Positions 1 to 8,695 are shown, counted from the stretch's first letter. The stretch is 43,572 bases of DNA from Helicobacteraceae bacterium (GCA_031288475.1 JAITRJ010000003.1:1-43572), one strand, 5' to 3'. Numbers and translations: made by a program. Notes: generated by a model from the letters alone, not told the origin.

Positions 1-16
1 GATCGCTTTTGCTGAA

Positions 17-50
17 AACAACAAAAGCGGCAAATCTGCCGCTTGTTGTT
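17..50. terminator. Hairpin, possible intrinsic terminator
   Basis: The arms AGCGGCA (26-32) and TGCCGCT (37-43) pair around AATC, and AACAACA/TGTTGTT extend the stem outward with a small bulge. Read on the minus strand the stem is followed by TTTTGTTGTTTT, so it would end minus-strand transcription better than plus-strand. The gene it serves lies outside the window or no longer exists. Seen directly; function inferred. Confidence 0.35.
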
Positions 51-66
51 GCGGACACAAATTGTT

Positions 67-355
67 GTCATTGCGAACTATTGAAATCAGCGCGGCAGTT
101 TGGTTTTTTGTCGTTGCGAGTCGCATAAGTACGGACGAGATAAACACGCGCTTATCCTTCATCGTCGCGATCTGTCGAACGGCGGATCGGAGCGTCAGCG
201 CGTATCCTGTGCGCCGTCCGCCGCGGAGCATCCGGCTACGGGAAGCATATTGGTATTTTGAGTTTTAACACAAATCGCAAGGTTGTATTTTCAAGATCAT
301 AAAAGTCTTTATTTGCAGTTCCTCCGTACTGCCGCGATGCTCCCCGCAATGACGG
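67..355. repeat. Interspersed palindromic repeats, left cluster
   Basis: Three relatives of the GTCATTGCGAG repeat lie here: 67-77 (plus), 110-120 as GTCGTTGCGAG (plus), and 328-355 on the minus strand, reading CCGTCATTGCGG followed by GGAGCATCGCGGCAGT. The segment CGCGGCAGTTTG (91-102) is shared, inverted, with the copy at 36008-36042. Nothing else was recognised in 1-411. An open frame across 62-268 is made largely of this repeat material and I do not regard it as a gene. Confidence 0.6.
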
Positions 356-411
356 AGAAGGCTGGAAATGTTTCGCCTGCCGCGGTCCGATCATCAGGGG
401 TATGGCGATTT

Positions 412-420
412 TGCTATACT
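412..420 (+). promoter_or_regulatory. Extended -10 promoter for coaD
   Basis: TGC followed by TATACT (415-420) forms an extended -10 element; no clear -35 is visible. Transcription would start near 427. That leaves about 23 bases of leader before the TTG at 450, but only about 5 before the ATG at 432, which favours the TTG start for coaD. Confidence 0.5.
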
Positions 421-449
421 CCCGTCCTTAAATGTTGAAAGGCGCCATA

Positions 450-932
450 TTGAGAAAGGCGATATATCCGGGGTCGTTCGATCCGATCACAAACGGACAT
501 CTGGACATCGTAAAACGCGCCTCCTCTATCTTTGACGAGGTGGTGGTGGCGGTTTCCAAAAGCGCGGATAAAAAGCCTATGTTTTCGCTGGAGGATCGGG
601 TAAAGATGGCTGAGCTAGCCGTAAGCGGGATAAAAAACGCGCGGGTTCTGCCGTTTGAAACGCTGCTTGTGAAGTTTGCCGGGAAGCTCGGTGTTACTCT
701 GCTTGTACGCGGGTTACGAGCCGTAAGCGATTTTGAGTACGAATTGCAGATGGGTTACGCTAACGAAAGCCTTGATCCAAATATCGACACGCTCTACCTG
801 ATGCCGAGCCTGCAATTCGCGTTCGTAAGTTCGTCGGTGGTGAGATCGGTTATCTATCATAACGGAACAATATCCAAACTTGTCCCACAAAGCGTAGAGG
901 AATATATAGTTACGCTCATCGAAAAAAAGTGA
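450..932 (+). CDS. coaD: Phosphopantetheine adenylyltransferase
   Basis: CoaD transfers AMP from ATP to 4'-phosphopantetheine to give dephospho-CoA, the fourth step from pantothenate to coenzyme A, in the cytoplasm. The N-terminal YPGSFDPITNGH carries the nucleotidyltransferase HxGH-type signature (here TNGH), and VSSSVVR near residue 125 matches the ISSTxxR motif. The start is set at TTG 450 because GAAAGG (437-442) sits 7 bases upstream and the protein then begins directly before the AIYPGSFDP strand at the family length of 160 residues. An in-frame ATG at 432 lacks a ribosome site and would lie almost on the transcription start. First gene of a run to cysE. Confidence 0.95.
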   Translation: MRKAIYPGSFDPITNGHLDIVKRASSIFDEVVVAVSKSADKKPMFSLEDRVKMAELAVSGIKNARVLPFETLLVKFAGKLGVTLLVRGLRAVSDFEYELQMGYANESLDPNIDTLYLMPSLQFAFVSSSVVRSVIYHNGTISKLVPQSVEEYIVTLIEKK

Positions 933-1006
933 AACCCGCGTTAATAATAATTCGATTGAAGATGGAGAAAACACAATGAGTAAATGTAAATTAAAATGGG
1001 TTCAAT

Positions 1007-1585
1007 ATGTATATTGCTATTGAGGGCATCGACTACGTAGGCAAAAGTACGCAGGTAGAAGCGCTTAAAAAGATATATCCCGAAGCGATCTTCACCATAG
1101 AGCCCGGCGGAACGGAGATTGGAGAGAAGATACGGGATATCGTCCTTTACGAAAAAATGGATCGTTTAGCAAGAATGTTTCTCTTTCTCGCCGATCGCGC
1201 CGAGCACGCCGCGAAAGTTCTGATCCCCAATAAAGGAAAAATGATCATATCCGATCGATCGCTGATATCCGGAGTTGCGTATGCCTACAAGAGCGCCGAC
1301 TGGCAGCTTCTGATGGCGATTAACCGATTGGCGGTATATGAGGTGAAACCCGATCTGTGCATTATATTAAAAATAGAAGACGAGCAGACGCTGCTTAAAA
1401 GAATGATAACGAAAAAACCAGACGAAGTTGAAAAAGAAGGGCTGTTATACCTTCTGGAGGTACAGGACGAAATCATAGAAGCCGCATCGTCGCTGGAGAT
1501 ACCTTGCGAAACGATCGACGCGGCTCTTCCGCAAAGCGACATAACCGAAAGAATCAAGGAACTGATCGATGATTACAGCGCTTAG
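1007..1585 (+). CDS. tmk: Thymidylate kinase
   Basis: Tmk phosphorylates dTMP to dTDP with ATP, an essential step of dTTP supply. The P-loop is EGIDYVGKSTQ (residues 6-16), with Tyr in the place often held by Gly or Cys; the EPGGTEIG segment and the ISDRSLIS (DRS/DRY-type) motif follow. At 192 residues it has family length. The ribosome site is poor (TGGG only), while a 15-codon open frame beginning at ATG 976 behind GGAGAA runs into the gene and stops at 1021-1023, suggesting possible translational coupling. The 3' end overlaps hisS by 17 bases, so the two are almost certainly cotranscribed. Confidence 0.95.
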   Translation: MYIAIEGIDYVGKSTQVEALKKIYPEAIFTIEPGGTEIGEKIRDIVLYEKMDRLARMFLFLADRAEHAAKVLIPNKGKMIISDRSLISGVAYAYKSADWQLLMAINRLAVYEVKPDLCIILKIEDEQTLLKRMITKKPDEVEKEGLLYLLEVQDEIIEAASSLEIPCETIDAALPQSDITERIKELIDDYSA

Positions 1586-2798
1586 AGGTATGAAAGATAT
1601 TATCGACGACGCGTCTGAATACGAATATATATTAAACGCGGCAATCGCTTGCGCGAAGCTATACGGATTTAATCTGATCGACGCGCCGATTTTAGAGGAG
1701 ACGGCGCTTTTTCGCCGATCGGCCGGCGAAAGCTCGGATATTGTCGGCAAGGAAATGTACGAATTTGTCGATAAGGGCGGCGCAAGTGTCTGCCTGCGCC
1801 CGGAAGGAACGGCTGGAGTCGTCCGCGCTTTTATCGAAAAAAAACTTGATCGGACGAGCGGAGTTCATAGATTTTTTTATCACGGGTCTATGTTTCGATA
1901 TGAAAGACCGCAAAAGGGCAGATTGAGACAATTTCATCAGTTCGGAGTCGAAAGTTTCGGCGAGAAAAGTGTTTATGAGGACGCGGCGATTATTTTGCTT
2001 GCCCGCGATATTTTTGACGCGCTGGACATTAGATACGAGCTTCAGATCAATTCACTTGGCTGTGTTAATTGTATGCCGAAATATAAAGAAAAACTAAACG
2101 CGTTTCTCAACGCGCAAAATAATCTATGCGATGATTGCGAACGGCGCACCAAAACAAATCCGATCAGAACGTTGGACTGCAAAAACGATACGTGCAGAAA
2201 GATATATGAAAACGCGCCGCTGATCGCCAATTTCTTATGCGACGAGTGTAAAAGCGATTTTGCCGCCCTGCAAGATATTTTAACATTTAGCGGCGTTATG
2301 TTTTCGCATAATAAAAGGCTGGCGCGCGGACTTGATTACTATAATAAAACCGCCTTTGAGTTTATCAGCGGAGAAATAGGATCGCAAGACGCAATAGCGG
2401 GCGGCGGCAGATACGATAAACTAGTCATGCATTTGGGCGGTAAACCGACTTACGCGGTCGGTTTCGCGTTGGGCGTAGAGAGGATGTACGATCTGATTAA
2501 TCCGCCGCGACGCGAGCGTGAGGGAGTATATATAGGCGCGATTGATAGCGAGGCGATCAGAGATATTTTTGCCTACGCGCAAGTCTTGCGCAAAAGAGTT
2601 AAAACGTTTGTCGAATACGAGCCGAAAAAACTCGCCGCTCACCTGAAAAACGCCGATCGTATGAACGCGAAACTATGCGCTGTTATAGGCGATGAGGAGA
2701 GGGCGGACGGCGCGATCTGGATTAAAGACCTGCTGGCGGGCAAAGAGAGCAGACCCAATTTAAACGAATGGCTGACGAGGGATTTTAGGAGCGCGTGA
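1569..2798 (+). CDS. hisS: Histidyl-tRNA synthetase
   Basis: HisRS charges tRNA-His in the cytoplasm. Class II motif 2 is visible as YHGSMFRYERPQKGRLRQFH (residues about 104-123). The histidine-specific signature appears as ARGLDYYNKTAFEF, and the C-terminal anticodon-binding domain follows. The insertion between them carries several Cys pairs (CVNCMP, CDDCER, CDEC). At 409 residues it has family length. It starts inside tmk at ATG 1569 behind AAGGA. Its TGA overlaps the next gene's ATG by one base. Confidence 0.97.
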   Translation: MITALRGMKDIIDDASEYEYILNAAIACAKLYGFNLIDAPILEETALFRRSAGESSDIVGKEMYEFVDKGGASVCLRPEGTAGVVRAFIEKKLDRTSGVHRFFYHGSMFRYERPQKGRLRQFHQFGVESFGEKSVYEDAAIILLARDIFDALDIRYELQINSLGCVNCMPKYKEKLNAFLNAQNNLCDDCERRTKTNPIRTLDCKNDTCRKIYENAPLIANFLCDECKSDFAALQDILTFSGVMFSHNKRLARGLDYYNKTAFEFISGEIGSQDAIAGGGRYDKLVMHLGGKPTYAVGFALGVERMYDLINPPRREREGVYIGAIDSEAIRDIFAYAQVLRKRVKTFVEYEPKKLAAHLKNADRMNAKLCAVIGDEERADGAIWIKDLLAGKESRPNLNEWLTRDFRSA

Positions 2799-3361
2799 TG
2801 AGAAGATTTGCTTGGAAGGCTATAGCGATCGGGGTTTTACTGGCGCCGATCTGCTTAAGCGCCGATTGGGTTCGGTTGCATATGTTGGCGGGATACGAAT
2901 GCGAGGGCGATCAGCTTACGCTTACTTACGACTATGACGGCGCATATGACGAGGACGGCGAAAAATTGATTGCAAATAAACGCGACACGCAATGGGATCC
3001 GTGGTCGCTTGTAACGATCGAAGATACAGACGGATATAATAGAATTGTCGGTGAAACCTCCGTAAAAGCGGAGTGCAAATTAAGCGACGGCGTTTATCGG
3101 ATCGAGATATTTCCTGTTATTGGCAACCATAATGAGTTGGGAAGGTGCGGTCATTGGATGGGCGCAAAAGCACAAGTTATCAAAGGGAGCAAAACGCTTT
3201 ATGAAGGTCTATTTTCCGAACATTGCGAACGTCGCGATTTCTTTTATCCGTTGATAGCGGGCAAAGTAATTACGCGCGTAATTTTTACTCCAAAACAAGA
3301 TAAGCCGCAGATCGTTTCGTCGTCTGTAGAGGATTTTTATAACGGAAACTACAAACAATGA
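2798..3361 (+). CDS. Predicted secreted protein of unknown function
   Basis: I do not recognise this family. The 187-residue product begins with a classical signal peptide: basic MRRFAWK, a hydrophobic stretch, then cleavage likely after CLSA near residue 22. The mature part is rich in Asp, Tyr and Trp, contains three or four cysteines (for example YECEG, KAECK, GRCGHW, EHCER) that could form periplasmic disulfides, and looks beta-rich. No membrane segment follows the signal. The ATG at 2798 has AGGAG six bases upstream and overlaps the hisS stop by one base; a GTG at 2795 is possible but less well spaced. The 3' end overlaps speA by four bases (ATGA). It sits where hisS and speA are direct neighbours in the Campylobacter jejuni order I know. 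Confidence 0.8.
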   Translation: MRRFAWKAIAIGVLLAPICLSADWVRLHMLAGYECEGDQLTLTYDYDGAYDEDGEKLIANKRDTQWDPWSLVTIEDTDGYNRIVGETSVKAECKLSDGVYRIEIFPVIGNHNELGRCGHWMGAKAQVIKGSKTLYEGLFSEHCERRDFFYPLIAGKVITRVIFTPKQDKPQIVSSSVEDFYNGNYKQ

Positions 3362-5208
3362 AACGCAAAGAGATACCAAACGACTATGGGCTGAGCGTAT
3401 GGGGCGGTGATAATTTTATAATTGAAAACGGCAAAGTATGCGTCAATACCGGATCGCGCCCTGCGATTTTGGATATTGTTACGGAGATTAGAAGCGACGG
3501 ATACAGAGGTCCACTTCTAATTCGTCTTCCTCATTTGGTGGACAATCAGATTGAAAAGTTATACTCCACCTTCAATAAAGCGCGCAAAGAGTATAAATAC
3601 GGCGGTAAATTCCGCGCCGTATTCCCTCTTAAGGTCAATCAATTTCCGGGCTTTATTAAGATATTGATCGAAAAAGGTCAGCGCTACGGCTACGGCTTGG
3701 AAGCCGGCAGCAAGGCGGAACTTATTCTGGCAATGGCGCACAATCAAGACGGCGCGCCGATCACGGTTAACGGCTTTAAGGACGAAGAGATGATTTCGCT
3801 CGGCTTTATCGCCAAAGAAATGGGACACGATATTACGCTTACGATCGAGGGGCTTGGCGAGCTTGATACGATCTTGGAAATGCAGAAAAAAACGGGCGAT
3901 CCGATGCCGAATATCGGCATTCGTATCCGTTTGCACACCGCCGGAATGGGTATTTGGGGCAAGAGCGGCGGAATCAACGCGAAATTCGGGCTTACGAGTA
4001 CCGAACTTATGCGCGCCGTGCGTTTGCTGAAAGAAAACGGGCAGCTCTCCAGCTTTACGATGATTCACTTTCACATAGGCAGTCAGATGGAGGATATCGC
4101 GCCGCTTAAGCGGGCGCTCAGAGAGGCGGGCAATATCTACGCCGAGCTTAGAAAAATGGGCGCGGATAACCTCAGGTCGATTAACCTTGGTGGCGGTTTG
4201 GGAGTGGAGTACTCGCAGGACGCGCGGAGCAAAAGCGTCTCTTACTCCCTGCAGGAGGTGGCGAACGACGTTATGTTCCTGCTTAAATCGATCTGTGAAA
4301 ACAAAAACGTGGAAGAGCCGGATATCTTCACCGAATCGGGAAGGTTTATCGCAGCGAGCCACGCTCTTTTGGTTGCGCCGGTGCTGGAGCTTTTCAGTCA
4401 GGAGTACAATGAAAAGGCGCTCGATCTCAAGGAGAAGGGTAACCCGCCGCTGGTCAGCGAGCTTTACGATCTCTACCGGACGATCAGTGAAAAGAACGCC
4501 GCCGAATATCTGCACGACAGCCTCGATCATATGGAGTCGCTGCTGACGCTTTTTGATCTGGGCTATATTGATTTGCAGGATCGCTCAAACACCGAGATTC
4601 TGGTTCACCTGATCATCAAAAAAGCGCTTGATACTGACGCGCACCTTAGCGAACGCAATCAGCTCCAGCAGAGGATACAAGAGAAGTATTTAGTCAATTT
4701 CAGCCTCTTTCAGAGCCTGCCTGACTACTGGGGGCTGGGGCAGGAATTTCCGGTAATGCCGCTGGATCGGCTTGAGACAAAGCCGACGCGAAGCGCCAGT
4801 CTGTGGGATATTACCTGCGACAGCGATGGCGAAATCACCTTCAAAACCAAACGTCCGCTGTTTTTGCACGACATAAATTTAATGGACGGCAACTACTTTC
4901 TGGCATTTTTTCTTGTCGGCGCTTATCAGGAGGTTTTGGGAATGCGCCACAATCTCTTTTCGCACCCAACCGAAGCGGTTGTCGAGATAGACGATGCCGG
5001 CTATTATATTCGCGATCTCAAGCCTTCGGCAAGCCTTCTGGATATACTTGACGATATCGATTATGATATAACCGACGTACAAAGACAACTGAAAAAGCGC
5101 ATTGAGCGATCAGAGCTGATTCCGGAGGAAAAACGTCAGGACGTGCTTGCCGAGCTCTACTTATATCTGAGCGAGAACAGCTACCTAAAAACAACAAGGC
5201 TTGTGTGA
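3358..5208 (+). CDS. speA: Biosynthetic arginine decarboxylase
   Basis: SpeA converts arginine to agmatine and CO2 using pyridoxal phosphate, the entry to putrescine and spermidine synthesis. The PLP lysine lies in FPLKVNQF (K92), the glycine-rich phosphate loop is GGGLGVEYS, and the C-terminal CDSDG carries the cysteine typical of this alanine-racemase-fold family. At 616 residues it is slightly shorter than the E. coli enzyme. ATG 3358 overlaps the preceding stop as ATGA, indicating coupling. A long antisense frame (3559-4530) is a codon-bias shadow. Confidence 0.96.
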   Translation: MKRKEIPNDYGLSVWGGDNFIIENGKVCVNTGSRPAILDIVTEIRSDGYRGPLLIRLPHLVDNQIEKLYSTFNKARKEYKYGGKFRAVFPLKVNQFPGFIKILIEKGQRYGYGLEAGSKAELILAMAHNQDGAPITVNGFKDEEMISLGFIAKEMGHDITLTIEGLGELDTILEMQKKTGDPMPNIGIRIRLHTAGMGIWGKSGGINAKFGLTSTELMRAVRLLKENGQLSSFTMIHFHIGSQMEDIAPLKRALREAGNIYAELRKMGADNLRSINLGGGLGVEYSQDARSKSVSYSLQEVANDVMFLLKSICENKNVEEPDIFTESGRFIAASHALLVAPVLELFSQEYNEKALDLKEKGNPPLVSELYDLYRTISEKNAAEYLHDSLDHMESLLTLFDLGYIDLQDRSNTEILVHLIIKKALDTDAHLSERNQLQQRIQEKYLVNFSLFQSLPDYWGLGQEFPVMPLDRLETKPTRSASLWDITCDSDGEITFKTKRPLFLHDINLMDGNYFLAFFLVGAYQEVLGMRHNLFSHPTEAVVEIDDAGYYIRDLKPSASLLDILDDIDYDITDVQRQLKKRIERSELIPEEKRQDVLAELYLYLSENSYLKTTRLV

Positions 5209-5921
5209 TGAGCGAAAAAATTGGATTTTTCAGGCAGATCTGGGAGGATCTAAACGTCCCCAGAAGCCGCGATCCCGCTATGCGAAGCCGCTGGGAACTG
5301 CTTTTTAATTACCCCGGCGTATGGGCGCTGGTCTGGTACCGCCTCGCGCACCGGATACACCGCGTCGGCTTGAGGCTTTTGGCGCGCTATATCGCCGGCT
5401 TTTCGGAGGCGCTGACGGGCATAGACATCAACCCCGCCGCCAAGATTGGGCGGCGTTTTTTTATCGATCACGGTTTGGGTGTGGTAATAGGCGAGACCTG
5501 CGAAGTAGGCGACGACGTAACTATATATCAGCAGGTAACGCTTGGCGGCGTCGATCTTACGCCGAAGAAACGCCATCCCACGCTGGAGGACAGCGTGATC
5601 GTAGGAACGGGAGCAAAGATTTTGGGCGATATCACAATAGGCAAAAACGCCAAAATCGGGGCAAACTCGGTAGTGGTTAAAGATGTACCGCCGAATTCGA
5701 CAGCGGTCGGCATTCCCGCGCGAATCGTTGGTACGCCCGCTAGCGCGACCAAATTTGATCACAACTCTCTGCCGGATATTCAGAAGGAAATGTTTTTCTA
5801 TATGATCAAGCGCATTAAGCTTCTGGAAGAAAATCTTACAAGCTGCAAACCAGACATAAGCGAGAAGGAAAGTGAGCTTGAAAGGCTGTTTGAACAGCTT
5901 ATAAGATCAATGGAGAAATAA
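5208..5921 (+). CDS. cysE: Serine O-acetyltransferase
   Basis: CysE acetylates serine with acetyl-CoA to O-acetylserine, the substrate of CysK encoded convergently next door. It is a left-handed beta-helix enzyme: hexapeptide repeats run from about residue 65 to 170, with the catalytic His in FIDHGLGVVIGE and the QQVTLGG turn. The N-terminal helical domain is short, as in Campylobacterota and Bacillus-type enzymes; the C-terminal tail after residue 185 is charged and helical. The start ATG 5208 overlaps the speA stop by one base, with AAGG eight bases upstream; GTG 5205 is an alternative. Confidence 0.94.
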   Translation: MSEKIGFFRQIWEDLNVPRSRDPAMRSRWELLFNYPGVWALVWYRLAHRIHRVGLRLLARYIAGFSEALTGIDINPAAKIGRRFFIDHGLGVVIGETCEVGDDVTIYQQVTLGGVDLTPKKRHPTLEDSVIVGTGAKILGDITIGKNAKIGANSVVVKDVPPNSTAVGIPARIVGTPASATKFDHNSLPDIQKEMFFYMIKRIKLLEENLTSCKPDISEKESELERLFEQLIRSMEK

Positions 5922-5923
5922 AC

Positions 5924-5948
5924 GGCGAGCCTAAGCCCGCCTTTTCTT
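5924..5948. terminator. Shared terminator between cysE and cysK
   Basis: GGCG (5924-5927) pairs with CGCC (5938-5941), then one mismatch and two further pairs around a CTAA loop, followed by TTTTCTT. It lies in the 25-base gap between the convergent stops of cysE and cysK and could serve both strands. The stem is short. Confidence 0.45.
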
Positions 5949-6867
5949 ATTCAAACAGCCCACCGCTGAGGTAGCGTTCGCCCGTATCGCACAAGATGGT
6001 TACGATTGTCTTCTCCGCGTTGCTAGGTCGTTTAGCTACTTCAAGTGCGGCGTAAACGTTTGCGCCTGACGAGATACCCACAAGCAACCCTTCTTCTTTC
6101 GCCACTTTCTTCGCGGTAGCGACCGCCGCTTCGTTGCTTACCTGAATTATTTCCTGATAGACCTTGGTGTTCAGGACATCCGGCACGAAACCGGGCCCAA
6201 TTCCCTGAATTTTATGCGGTCCGGGTTTGCCGCCGCTTAATACGGGAGATGCCTGCGGCTCAACGGCGATCACTTCTATGTTCGGATTTTTCTGCTTGAG
6301 TACCTCGCCGACGCCCGTAAGCGTTCCGCCGGTTCCCACAGCCGCGACAAATATGTCGATCCTGCCGTCTGTGTCTCGCCATATCTCTTCTGCGGTCGTC
6401 CTGCGGTGAATCTCCGGATTTGCCAGATTTTTAAACTGTTGCAGAATGATTGCGTTAGGATTTTCTTTCACGATCTCTTCGGCTCTGCGCACTGCGCCGC
6501 TCATTCCCTGCTCCGGCGGCGTCAGTTCCAGTTTTGCTCCAAACGCCGCTAAAATCTGACGGCGCTCAATGCTCATAGAAGCGGGCATAGTCAGAATCAG
6601 CGATATGCCAAGTCCAGCGCAGAGCGACGCGAGAGCGATGCCGGTATTTCCGCTGGTAGGCTCCACAATCACATTCCTGCCGGGAACAACCCTGCCACTT
6701 TTGATCGCGTCGTCGATCATGCTAAAGCCGATCCGGTCCTTCACAGAATGCGTCGGATTAAAAAACTCGGCTTTCCCGATCACCTTAAAACCTTCGCCGA
6801 CGTGCCTTAAATGCACCAGCGGCGTATTGCCGATTAACTCGGTAACATTGTTTGCAATCTTTGCCAA
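5947..6867 (-). CDS. cysK: Cysteine synthase (O-acetylserine sulfhydrylase)
   Basis: CysK replaces the acetyl group of O-acetylserine with sulfide to make cysteine, using pyridoxal phosphate. The Schiff-base lysine is K43 in HSVKDRIG, the substrate loop TSGNTG spans residues 71-76, and GTGGT binds the cofactor phosphate. At 306 residues it is full length. It begins behind AAGGAGA and lies 15 bases downstream of the Rrf2 regulator, so the two form a minus-strand operon. Convergent to cysE, which makes its substrate. Confidence 0.95.
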   Translation of the reverse strand: MAKIANNVTELIGNTPLVHLRHVGEGFKVIGKAEFFNPTHSVKDRIGFSMIDDAIKSGRVVPGRNVIVEPTSGNTGIALASLCAGLGISLILTMPASMSIERRQILAAFGAKLELTPPEQGMSGAVRRAEEIVKENPNAIILQQFKNLANPEIHRRTTAEEIWRDTDGRIDIFVAAVGTGGTLTGVGEVLKQKNPNIEVIAVEPQASPVLSGGKPGPHKIQGIGPGFVPDVLNTKVYQEIIQVSNEAAVATAKKVAKEEGLLVGISSGANVYAALEVAKRPSNAEKTIVTILCDTGERYLSGGLFE

Positions 6868-6882
6868 CTTATCTCCTTTGTG

Positions 6883-7296
6883 TTAGATGTAGTACATACT
6901 AGTCTGAGTGTACCGGCTTGTCCGATCAACAAGTTCTTGCAGCGGAACGGAGAAAACATCTTCGATCTGCCTGCTTGCCTCTTCCCAGAACGAGGTCAGC
7001 ACGATCGACTTCAGTCCGTATTTGTCGGGACTGAATATCTCGTTTTCCATCGCGTTGAGAATCTGCAAAACAGTGACGTTTTCCGCCCGTTTCGCTATTT
7101 TATAGCCACCCTTCGCCCCGCGAATACTCTCAATAAACCCCTCCTTCTTCAGAAGCACCAAAAGTTGTTCGAGGTAGTTCTGCGGTATATTGCTGCCTTC
7201 TGCGATCTCCCTGATCTGCACGAGCCTGTCGCTGTTTCGCGCCAGGTAGAGCATAGCCGACAGCGAATACGCTCCTTTTGAAGAGATACACACCAT
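6883..7296 (-). CDS. Rrf2-family transcriptional regulator (CymR-like)
   Basis: A 137-residue Rrf2 protein: N-terminal winged helix with SSKGAYSLSAMLYLA and the recognition region IPQNYLEQLLVLLKKEG, then the RGAKGGY wing typical of the family. The three clustered cysteines that hold the Fe-S cluster in IscR and NsrR are absent; the only Cys is C3. Coupling to cysK fits a CymR-like role, in which the regulator senses cysteine supply through the CysE-CysK pair; that role is inferred, not seen. A strong AAGGAGGA ribosome site precedes ATG 7296. A small dyad upstream is a possible operator. Confidence 0.85.
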   Translation of the reverse strand: MVCISSKGAYSLSAMLYLARNSDRLVQIREIAEGSNIPQNYLEQLLVLLKKEGFIESIRGAKGGYKIAKRAENVTVLQILNAMENEIFSPDKYGLKSIVLTSFWEEASRQIEDVFSVPLQELVDRTSRYTQTSMYYI

Positions 7297-7310
7297 AAAT
7301 CCTCCTTGTC

Positions 7311-7329
7311 AATCTAAATACTTGAGATT
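7311..7329. promoter_or_regulatory. Dyad in the rrf2-mnmA divergent promoter region
   Basis: AATCT and AGATT are inverted around nine AT-rich bases in the 75-base gap between the divergent rrf2 and mnmA starts. Its place just ahead of the regulator's ribosome site would suit autoregulation by the Rrf2 protein. It does not match a named binding consensus that I can recall, so the assignment is speculative. Confidence 0.25.
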
Positions 7330-7371
7330 CTAAAGCGTATTGTAAGCTATTATCCCTTATGATACCGACTT

Positions 7372-8403
7372 ATGGGAAACAAGAAAAGAGTTTTGCTGGC
7401 TATGAGTGGAGGCGTTGACTCCAGTATGAGTTCAAAAATCCTGCTGGATCGCGGATTCGACGTGCACGGCGTTTATATGAAGCTGCATGAGTTCGAAGCG
7501 AAGCATAAGGAAAATATCCGCAAGGCGAGCAAAGTCGCGGCGTTTTTCGGCTTCAAATTCGACGTGCTGGATAAACGAGCGGAGTTTCAGAAAGAAGTGT
7601 TTGACGCTTTTATACAAACATATAAAGAGGGGCGTACGCCCAACCCGTGCACGCTGTGCAATCGCATCATCAAATTCGGCGCGCTGCTGGAAGAGGCGGA
7701 CAAAAAAGAGTGCGATTTTATGGCGACGGGGCACTATGTCCGCACCGATAATCAGTTCTTTTACGAGGCGAAAGACAAAACCAAGGATCAAAGCTATTTT
7801 CTGTTCAATGTAAAGAAAGAGGTTCTTAAAAGGCTGATTTTCCCTCTTTCAGAGATGGAAAAGACCGATGTGAAGAAGATTGCGTCCGGTTTCGCGGAGA
7901 TCGCCGAGTTGGCGACGCAGAGAGAGAGCGCGGAGATATGCTTTGTGGAAGGAGATTATACGGAAGTGTTACAACAGTATTTCTCAATCGATCAGGCGGG
8001 TGACGTACTGGATGATAGCGGCGCGGTCATCGGATCGCACAGGGGGTATATGCAGTACACGATTGGCAAACGGAAGGGATTTCGCGTGGATGGAGCGAAA
8101 AATCCGCTTTACGTCAAGCGGATACTGCCTTCAACCAATCAGATCGTCGTCGCGGATAAGGCGCGCATATATGAAAAAGAATTTGCTGTCCGCGACTTAA
8201 ACCTGTTTTTTGAGCCGAAGGAGAGCGAATTTAAAGCGCAGATTAAAGTGCGCTACAGAAACGATAAGACGCCCGGAACAGTATTTCTTGATGGCGGCGA
8301 GGCGCGGGTCGTGCTGGATAACGAGGAGTTTGCCATCGCGCCAGGACAGGCGGCGGTCTTTTACGAAAGCGACAAACTGCTGGGAGGAGGTTATATCGTC
8401 TGA
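7372..8403 (+). CDS. mnmA: tRNA 2-thiouridine(34) synthase
   Basis: MnmA adenylates and thiolates U34 in the anticodons of tRNA-Lys, -Glu and -Gln. The PP-loop SGGVDSS is at residues 12-18. The two catalytic cysteines are C93 in NPCTLCN and C190 in EICFV; C96 completes the usual pair. At 343 residues it is full length. There is no recognisable ribosome site before ATG 7372, and TATTAT (7348-7353) would place the transcript start only about 12 bases upstream, so the mRNA may have a very short leader. Confidence 0.95.
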   Translation: MGNKKRVLLAMSGGVDSSMSSKILLDRGFDVHGVYMKLHEFEAKHKENIRKASKVAAFFGFKFDVLDKRAEFQKEVFDAFIQTYKEGRTPNPCTLCNRIIKFGALLEEADKKECDFMATGHYVRTDNQFFYEAKDKTKDQSYFLFNVKKEVLKRLIFPLSEMEKTDVKKIASGFAEIAELATQRESAEICFVEGDYTEVLQQYFSIDQAGDVLDDSGAVIGSHRGYMQYTIGKRKGFRVDGAKNPLYVKRILPSTNQIVVADKARIYEKEFAVRDLNLFFEPKESEFKAQIKVRYRNDKTPGTVFLDGGEARVVLDNEEFAIAPGQAAVFYESDKLLGGGYIV

Positions 8404-8584
8404 CCTTCCCGCGAGGTGACATAAAGATCAAACGCGCGACATTGAAAAATCTGGTTGAAGCCAGCCGTAAAACCGCTTAAATTGCGCAATCTAAAGCGTA
8501 TGATCAACAATTTTTAGACAGCTTCTAGAATGATTTCGGAGTATATTTTGCTAGAAAGCGGCATTTAGCTCTGGGAAGGGAGTC

Positions 8585-8695
8585 TTGAGGGGTTGGATAG
8601 TTATTTTCGCGCTGTTTGGCGGTTGGGCGTTTTATCTTGTTTTTGCGTATTTAAACGTGAAGAAGAGAGCAGAGACCGCAGTTTCGCGCGCGTGA
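8585..8695 (+). CDS. Possible 36-residue single-span membrane peptide
   Basis: TTG 8585 has AAGGG about 5 bases upstream and opens a 36-codon frame ending at TGA 8693-8695. The peptide starts LRGWIVIF, continues with one hydrophobic helix and ends with the basic stretch YLNVKKRAETAVSRA, so it would sit in the inner membrane with its C-terminus in the cytoplasm. The product is unknown. A similar helix plus YLNAKRAG recurs about 150 bases downstream. It may be a true micro-gene or a remnant. Confidence 0.35.
   Translation: MRGWIVIFALFGGWAFYLVFAYLNVKKRAETAVSRA

Noticed and set aside
62-268. 68-codon plus-strand ORF at the left end
   Set aside because: It runs through interspersed repeat sequence, has no ribosome site and its product resembles translated repeat.
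3559-4530. 323-codon antisense ORF opposite speA
   Set aside because: speA is clearly the gene; the antisense frame has no ribosome site and no recognisable domain.
8400-8480. CTG-led frame directly after mnmA (ending SRKTA)
   Set aside because: It follows GGAGGAGG at nine bases, but CTG starts are very rare and the 26 codons match nothing.
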